DNA of 64,000 bases, taken from positions 118,501 to 182,500 of the forward strand of contig CAJNDS010001358.1 in NCBI GenBank assembly GCA_905221605.1, given 5' to 3'. The notes beneath the pieces were generated by a model. It ran no database searches, had not been told where the DNA came from, and saw only the letters and a program-made list of their open reading frames with translations. The DNA is from Symbiodinium natans (taxonomy: Eukaryota > Sar > Dinophyceae > Suessiales > Symbiodiniaceae). Of this stretch, positions 58,870 to 64,000 are shown in pieces (position 1 is the first letter of the stretch; each line of letters starts with the position of its first letter). Made by a program: the position numbers and the translations under genes.

Positions 58870-59553
58870 TCAATTAGTCGGCTGCAGTAGGCTAAGTGGC
58901 ACAGCACCTCTTGCGAGGCACCTCATCCACCCCACCTTGATTTCTCTTTCTGTAGCGTGCTGTAAAAACTCTGCCTTCTCCCCGCGACTGGGCGCGTCTG
59001 CCGGGTTGCTTGCGCTTGGAACGCGCGAGAACCAGGATTGCAGGAGGAACTCCTGTTCACAGTGCAGGACTGTCTGTACCAGCCTGTAGTTCGAGTCTGG
59101 ATAGCCTTTGGCTGCTATAAGGCTATGCAAGGCTGGGTTATTATCGATCCACCAGGTGACTGGCCAATCTGTCATGGCTGCTCCCCAGAGAGCGGCGGCT
59201 ACGGAAACTGCCAGTAGTTCACATTGCATGATGGGATGGCTGGTGCCCTCCTGAAGCCAGGACTGAACCATGTCTGAGGGCACTATTGCCTGAAGCCACT
59301 CTGTGACTGTGCCCGTAGGGCTGCAGAGGACTCCTCCTACTCTTCCTACTCCTGCCTCAAATGAGCCGTCTGTGAAGACGTTGTAGGCTTTCGAGGCTGG
59401 TGTTTTGAACGCTCTGGGCTTTGCTGTGGGAACGTGCTCCTGCACCCAGACTAAGGCGTCACGCAGCTGAGGCGAGAGCTGAAGCTCTGGACCTCCCTGG
59501 CTTGGTGCCGTGTTCCAGAATTGTCCTGAAGGCCCACCTGCCTCGTCTGCCAA
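58870..59553 (-). CDS. RNase H domain of the retroelement polyprotein
   Basis: RNase H motifs: TDGSFE (D62), CELLAV (E112), WWIDNN (D137), NPADAPSR (D186). No real start codon: the first codon listed is TTG, and homology to the preceding RT runs in from another frame. It overlaps the end of the RT frame by 95 bases, shifted +1, so it needs a frameshift near 59550-59570 or the copy is damaged. Confidence 0.8.
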   Translation of the reverse strand: MADEAGGPSGQFWNTAPSQGGPELQLSPQLRDALVWVQEHVPTAKPRAFKTPASKAYNVFTDGSFEAGVGRVGGVLCSPTGTVTEWLQAIVPSDMVQSWLQEGTSHPIMQCELLAVSVAAALWGAAMTDWPVTWWIDNNPALHSLIAAKGYPDSNYRLVQTVLHCEQEFLLQSWFSRVPSASNPADAPSRGEKAEFLQHATEREIKVGWMRCLARGAVPLSLLQPTN

Positions 59554-61312
59554 AACTCTGAGCGTCTAGCCATCTGAGCCTGCCTGCAAATGCCAGACAT
59601 TCTGCTGGCGAGAAAGTGCCTGCTTTAAGGGCGCGGAAGCACGTGTCGCTGACTTCCTGCTTCCTGGCGTCCGTGTTGCTCACTCGGACGAAGCCTGCAG
59701 GAGTTCTGGGCAGAATGTAGGCTATGCCGAGGCTGACAAAACATTCTGAGAACGACTGTGCTTTGCTGCCATGCAGGGCTGCCTTCCAGCCCAGGAGCTT
59801 TAACAGAAGCAAGAAGCTTGTCTCGACGCTCTGGCTGTCTTCCGAGACTGTGACAGCTGTGTAGTCATCGAAAAACATTGTCAATGGCAGTAATAAAAGG
59901 CTGACGGCAATTTGCCAAAGGGCTAGACTACAGCGACTGAAACCATGTACGCTGCCAGTCGCACCGAATGGAAGGGCTTTCAAAGCCAAGACAGCAGGGG
60001 ACTGCCTGTCTGGATTCCACACTGTGACCTTGGCAAAAGGTAGGTCCTGCGAGGCTATGCCTAGCTGCTTGAAGGCAGACTTTAAGTCGAAAGTTCTGCC
60101 TTTCATGCCTGCCGGCTGCGAAGGCTTTCTCCTGGCTGACAAACACCTACTTTGGATGTGCAGCGCTAGGCTGATGGTGGAGGCTGAGGGCTGCACAACG
60201 ATTTTCTCATCTACTCCCAACGTGCTGTTGACTAAGCTGGCTGAAAGGTCGTCAATGGGCCTAGTCTTGTCTCCTTGGACTATTGGGAAACGGCGCCCAA
60301 GTACGCAATTGGTTGGCACTTCGACGTGACCCGTCTCTAGGGTGGCCCATCCCTTTGCACATTCTTCGAGACTCTGCTTCCAAAGGGCTGCATCGAGACT
60401 AGGGTCGGAGCTGGGCTTGCACTGGCTCCACATCACACGGTTGTGCTTCTCTCTCTGTTCCCAGACTTCGTCCCGGTGCAGTGCCGGGGGGACTACCTTG
60501 CTAGGTCTGGTCTGAGTGTCAGGAAGCCATCCTGTGATGCGAAAGCCCGACCGCATATCGCCGACTAAGTGCTTGTCTGGGAAATCCATCCCTTTAAGCA
60601 GAGTCTCAAAGAGCCTGAGGCGCTTGCCCTTGAGGATGTCACGAAGGTGCGGCTCCAAAGATCTGTGGTCTGCGTCCTCCTGGTGCTGAAGCTCATTTGC
60701 CATGTCGCACATGGACTTGAGCCGTTGGCACCTGAGTCTGTGGACGTCTGCTAGTTTTGCAGCGCTGAGCCTGTCAACTGTCTTTTCCAGAGCTGCCGGC
60801 AACGGTGGCAGAGAGCACGCGGGGTGTCTGCTCTTGACTGCCTTTTCCAAGAACTCGACCGGCTCAACAGGCTGACCCACAAGAGCCCACCAAGTTCCGT
60901 GTTCCACTACCACTTTTACGGTGGTGGAGCCTTTTGGAAAGGCGCTGTCCTGAAGCCGGACGCCTGGCACGAACTTGGTGCGGTCTTCGTCTGAAGACAA
61001 CTTCACCCACTGATGTCCTTGAAAGGGCTCTACACAGATTGGTGAGTGGGTAGCCTTGGGAAAAAGACCCAAGGCTGCTCTTTCAGCCGCTGCAAAACGT
61101 TGAGCGCCGTACTGATTTCCTGCATCTGTGAGACGTCCAGAGGCTGCAAGGTGCTCTGCTAGCAAACAGGCCCAGTGTCTGCAGAGTGCTGGTGGGTACG
61201 CCGCCTCGGCCGCAGTAGCCCAGGCTGTTCCATCCTTACCCCAGGGAAGGTGCTGGTGTCCCAGCCCCTGGTGGCACCTTAGAGACAGGGCTTCCACTGC
61301 CTTGGTGCTGGC
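59459..61312 (-). CDS. reverse transcriptase of the retroelement
   Basis: Opens right after the TAG at 61313-61315, in the same frame as the methyltransferase. Residues counted from 61297: KTRPIDD (344-350), FDLKSAF (403-409, motif A), LPFGATGSV (442-450, motif B), FFDDY (475-479, motif C, in place of the usual YxDD), GWKAALHGSK after it. The N-terminal CHQGLGHQHLPWG block, about 300 residues before the palm, looks like a conserved extension. No Met start; probably part of a polyprotein. Confidence 0.85.
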   Translation of the reverse strand, partial: ASTKAVEALSLRCHQGLGHQHLPWGKDGTAWATAAEAAYPPALCRHWACLLAEHLAASGRLTDAGNQYGAQRFAAAERAALGLFPKATHSPICVEPFQGHQWVKLSSDEDRTKFVPGVRLQDSAFPKGSTTVKVVVEHGTWWALVGQPVEPVEFLEKAVKSRHPACSLPPLPAALEKTVDRLSAAKLADVHRLRCQRLKSMCDMANELQHQEDADHRSLEPHLRDILKGKRLRLFETLLKGMDFPDKHLVGDMRSGFRITGWLPDTQTRPSKVVPPALHRDEVWEQREKHNRVMWSQCKPSSDPSLDAALWKQSLEECAKGWATLETGHVEVPTNCVLGRRFPIVQGDKTRPIDDLSASLVNSTLGVDEKIVVQPSASTISLALHIQSRCLSARRKPSQPAGMKGRTFDLKSAFKQLGIASQDLPFAKVTVWNPDRQSPAVLALKALPFGATGSVHGFSRCSLALWQIAVSLLLLPLTMFFDDYTAVTVSEDSQSVETSFLLLLKLLGWKAALHGSKAQSFSECFVSLGIAYILPRTPAGFVRVSNTDARKQEVSDTCFRALKAGTFSPAECLAFAGRLRWLDAQSFGRRGRWAFRTILEHGTKPGRSRASALASAA

Positions 61313-61975
61313 CTAGAACGTGGTGGCCTTACGCCTGGCACCGCCGTAAACACAGCTGTCAAAGGTTGCGAAAAAGATTTTGCCCTTAAGCGACCGCCAC
61401 AAGGCCTGCATGGGGCTACACAGCCAGAAGAGGCTCGACTGAGGGTTCTCAAGAGACCAGTCGGTACCCGTTTCAGCGCAAGCCTGAATGACTGCCGCAG
61501 TAAATGCGTAAAGCTTGTTAGCTGCCGCCACTCTTTGTCTGTTCAAGAAACCTAGGCGCGGTAGGCCGTCTGGGTGCGCTGGGCTACGCAATGGCTGAGG
61601 AGACTGAGGTCCTGCCTTAATACTCCTGGCTGCACTGCTGGTGCCGCAAGGGGGGGCCAGGTGTACTGCCACTAATCGCCGTGACTGTACGAGGTCCAAG
61701 ATGACCTTTTGGCTCTGAGGCTTTGAGAGGTCCAGGCACAGGCCTGGGACTGCTTGTGGCCTTACCGAATCTACGGCCAAAACTTGCAGACCAATTCTTG
61801 CGAATGCCTTAGACATTCTGCCTGTGCCTGCGAAGACTTCCAGAAAAAGGTTTCCTACGGAAACACGGTGACTAGGGTCAGGGAGGGAGGGCAGCGGCGG
61901 CGCCGCTGAGGCCTCTGCTGGGGCCTCGGCTGCAGGAGAACTGGTGCCAGGCTGAGTTTCCCAGCAGTCCTCCAA
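61313..61975 (-). CDS. C5-cytosine methyltransferase-like domain of the retroelement
   Basis: SAM-binding LEVFAGTGRMSKAF (motif I, FAGTG 48-52), acidic turn AVDSVRP, LAPPCGTSS with Cys110 at the motif IV position (PPC), SLENPQSS (176-178, motif VI-like ENP instead of ENV). Motifs VIII-X are not evident, so it is shorter than canonical DNMTs. The N6-adenine signature DPPY is absent. The frame is open from about 62077 without a Met. C5 methyltransferases have been reported in dinoflagellate retrotransposons; activity here is unproven. Confidence 0.7.
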   Translation of the reverse strand: MEDCWETQPGTSSPAAEAPAEASAAPPLPSLPDPSHRVSVGNLFLEVFAGTGRMSKAFARIGLQVLAVDSVRPQAVPGLCLDLSKPQSQKVILDLVQSRRLVAVHLAPPCGTSSAARSIKAGPQSPQPLRSPAHPDGLPRLGFLNRQRVAAANKLYAFTAAVIQACAETGTDWSLENPQSSLFWLCSPMQALWRSLKGKIFFATFDSCVYGGARRKATTF

Positions 61976-62030
61976 CTGTGGGACACCTGCGTCGGCCGAC
62001 AGAGAGGGTTCACGCTGCGACAGCCTGTCC

Positions 62031-62648
62031 TCAGAGGCCGAACAAACAACTGCGGTTGAGACTGCCAGTCTGTTTTTCTAGACTGGGAGCAGGTTCGGCC
62101 TGAGCGACTGAGAGCGTGGGCTCTGAAAAGGGCTGTTGGTCTCTTCCAGCTGTCTGGTGAGTGCTGGCGTCAGGAGGTCTGCTGAAGTACGAGTGTTCAC
62201 CGTGACACTTCATGCAGATGTGAAGCCCCCTTCTGCAAGTGAGGCCTAAGTCCGTTTGCCAAGTGTCTTCTGTACAGCCGTGAGGAAGGCTGTGGTTGAA
62301 ACAAATAGGCTGGCCTTTGAAGTTGGGGTCTAGGCCTTTGAGCGCGGCTGGCATGGACGTCTGAGTCTTGTCCTTGCCTTTGCCAGTCTTACCCCTGCCT
62401 GCTTTCCCAGCCTGCCATGCCTGTTGCATGAACTTTCCTTTGCCTTTGCTCTTGTTGCCCTTCTCGGTGGCAAAGGCAGTTTCCCAGGGACGCTTGAGTG
62501 GCTGGGTGGGCTTCTCAGGCTTAGGCACAGGGACCAAAAAGTAGGCTACCTGCATACTATGCTGCCACTGCTGAATTGCCGTGTCAACTACATTGGCTTT
62601 GCCTGGCCCTGTGAAGTCACTCTTGACCTGCTCTAGACTCGGATCCAC
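62031..62648 (-). CDS. basic zinc-finger ORF of the retroelement
   Basis: About 205 codons. Lys/Gly-rich middle (NKSKGKGKF, GRGKTGKGKDK), then a Cys/His cluster: PICFNHSLPHGC, then CRRGLHICMKCHGEH. This spacing suggests a CCCH-like nucleic-acid-binding finger as in gag nucleocapsids. The frame overlaps the gag frame by 16 bases and is offset from it; it starts at a non-ATG codon and probably continues the gag protein. Confidence 0.65.
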   Translation of the reverse strand: MDPSLEQVKSDFTGPGKANVVDTAIQQWQHSMQVAYFLVPVPKPEKPTQPLKRPWETAFATEKGNKSKGKGKFMQQAWQAGKAGRGKTGKGKDKTQTSMPAALKGLDPNFKGQPICFNHSLPHGCTEDTWQTDLGLTCRRGLHICMKCHGEHSYFSRPPDASTHQTAGRDQQPFSEPTLSVAQAEPAPSLEKQTGSLNRSCLFGL

Positions 62649-63412
62649 ATCTCCCTGTCTGCGCGCAAGAGTGAATCGATCCCAGGCGGGTCGAACTTGG
62701 GCGGCGGCGGCCTGTGCAGGTGCTCGAGAAGAGAGCGAGCGTACTCCTCATGTACTTGAAAAGTACAAACACCCGCCATCTCAAGGGCTAAGCCACGTCT
62801 GCTGAGTGCCTGCGACACTCTGAGCTCGGTAGACAAGTCTACCTTGAGCGTCTGAGGCTTGACTGCAAGCCTCAAGGCTGCGTTGTCAAGTCTGAACAGA
62901 TGTTCATCCTTCTTAACGTTCGACACTTCCTGCTCTCGACTAGAACAGCGATTGAGCGGTATGTGGCGGATTGCTTGGTCTACGACCATTGCACTGCAAA
63001 GATCGACTAGCTGAAAACTAGGCTCGAATTGACCTGCTATGCGAAAGGCTCCGAGCTTTGCCTGCAAGGCTGTGAGGCGGCTGCTGCGCTCCTGAGTGGA
63101 CAGGCGTCGGCTGGGTTCGCCTGCTGGTGCCTCGAGTGTCTGTCTGAGTTCTGCTACTATAAAGGTTCCTGCCTCGAATAGTAGCCTGTTAACTGCGGCT
63201 GTGACGACTGCATCGGCCTTAGGACTCATGTTGTCTAGAAGCGCCTGTAGTTTGACTGGATCTGTCTGATTTGGGGCTGAAGCGACCCTGAAAAGGAGCT
63301 GACTATACGTGGCTATGCCTGACTTCTCCCAGGCTTCAACGGCTGACTCCGGAACGCTTTGCTGAAGCGCCTTTGCTCTGAAAGTGACTTTGCTGTCACT
63401 GACGGACGACAT
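62633..63412 (-). CDS. gag-like N-terminal protein of the retroelement
   Basis: 260 codons from ATG at 63412 (MSSVSDSKVTFRAKALQQSV); the open frame extends upstream to 63595 but without an ATG there. Mostly helical, ending LLRADREMWIRV. No enzymatic motif. Assigned as gag from position and from the nucleic-acid-binding ORF after it. Confidence 0.55.
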   Translation of the reverse strand: MSSVSDSKVTFRAKALQQSVPESAVEAWEKSGIATYSQLLFRVASAPNQTDPVKLQALLDNMSPKADAVVTAAVNRLLFEAGTFIVAELRQTLEAPAGEPSRRLSTQERSSRLTALQAKLGAFRIAGQFEPSFQLVDLCSAMVVDQAIRHIPLNRCSSREQEVSNVKKDEHLFRLDNAALRLAVKPQTLKVDLSTELRVSQALSRRGLALEMAGVCTFQVHEEYARSLLEHLHRPPPPKFDPPGIDSLLRADREMWIRV

Positions 63413-64000
63413 GACCACGAGGTAGTTGAAGGTCTTACCTGCCAGTTGAGAGAAAGACTGAAGTACTAAAGGACTGGGTCCGACCTGATTCTCGCGTCTC
63501 GGTCGCCGCACTGCCGCCTGCCAGACCGCAAGGCTGGCAAATGACCACAAGGTCACAGAAGCCGGCCTGCAACGCCGGACCAAGACCTGGCGCAAGCCGG
63601 TCTGTCTGCAGGCTCAAGCCCAGACTGCAAGTGGCCCCCGCCTGCTGAGGCTGTCCCAGGGACTACCCCTAACTGCCAGGCGCAAGCCGAAAGCACGCAG
63701 GGCGGGCGCATGCACACAAGTCCCATACTGAACAGGACTGAAGCATGCAAGTGCAAAGAACTGCGTTTTTGGCACAAGCCCGCAGCATGACCGCTTCAAC
63801 TGCAGAGTCTCGACTGAAAAACAGACTAAGACTACAAAACCTGCGACTGTACGTGTTTGAACCAGAAAACTATTTGGGGATTGTCGTCTGCCAACCAGAC
63901 TGAATCAAGCATGAGTATGCACATACCTGTGTTGCCTAAGCGGGCCAAGAGTCGAGTCTGGCGGCTGCAAAAGACAGTAGCGCAAAAAGGGCTGCTGCTA
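63413..64000. other. 5' region of the retroelement, non-coding
   Basis: No convincing ORF and no telomere-like repeat. GACTG occurs five times and GTCTG four times in 63601-64000, far above chance. The terminal repeat or A-type split repeat expected for such elements was not recognised. Confidence 0.4.

Larger units (their letters stand above)
56534..64000 (-). mobile_element. DIRS-like tyrosine-recombinase retroelement with C5-methyltransferase domain
   Basis: In transcript order: gag-like (63412-62633), zinc-finger ORF (62648-62031), methyltransferase-like (61975-61313), reverse transcriptase (61312-59459), RNase H (59553-58870), 207-bp repeat, tyrosine recombinase (58563-56743), 207-bp repeat. 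No integrase, LTR pair or TTTAGGG sequence lies within it. The 5' end is not visible: 63413-64000 is non-coding and may run past the window. RT, RNase H, a methylase and a tyrosine recombinase together define the DIRS order in general, where the methylase is usually Dam-like. Confidence 0.8.

Overview
This window looks like nuclear DNA of a dinoflagellate (Symbiodiniaceae-like). The evidence is: hundreds of interspersed TTTAGGG/CCCTAAA (telomere-type) repeats; very short exons whose donors are mostly GC rather than GT, with AG acceptors; many short palindromic elements, some lying in introns; and a tyrosine-recombinase retroelement carrying a C5-type methyltransferase domain. All identifications come from reading translations by eye against remembered family motifs; no database search was run.

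Layout. (1) About 0.2-16.1 kb, minus strand: one gene for an AFG1/LACE1-family P-loop ATPase, shattered into at least 15 micro-exons (22-88 bp; about 0.75 kb of coding sequence over 16 kb). Its introns are filled with telomere-like arrays, MITE-like palindromes and GC-rich satellites. A probable N-terminal exon lies at about 26.0 kb, so the gene may be longer and may contain the next one. (2) 17.4-19.3 kb, minus: an unrecognised multi-pass membrane protein in at least three exons. One of its introns is almost exactly one MITE copy, i.e. an introner-like element. (3) About 20-46 kb: a sea of telomere-like arrays and at least ten MITE families, with exon-like islands, the best of which read on the minus strand; product(s) unknown. 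(4) About 46.8-56.1 kb, minus: exons of the RNA polymerase I/III subunit AC40 (RPAC1/POLR1C), again split into micro-exons of 19-72 bp. (5) 56.5 kb to the right edge, minus: a DIRS-like retroelement with gag, a zinc-finger ORF, C5-methyltransferase-like domain, reverse transcriptase, RNase H and tyrosine recombinase. A perfect 207-bp repeat flanks the recombinase gene. The element lies upstream of the AC40 exons seen here, so it probably sits in an AC40 intron or just 5' of the gene.

The most striking structure is the relation between coding sequence and telomere-like repeats. Unique islands between arrays are exons; array copies can supply TTTAG|G-type acceptors. Several MITE copies contain a telomere-like array in their middle that is absent from sister copies, showing that arrays are gained within older intronic elements. 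The firmly identified genes and the retroelement all read on the minus strand, as in the unidirectional gene blocks known for dinoflagellates.
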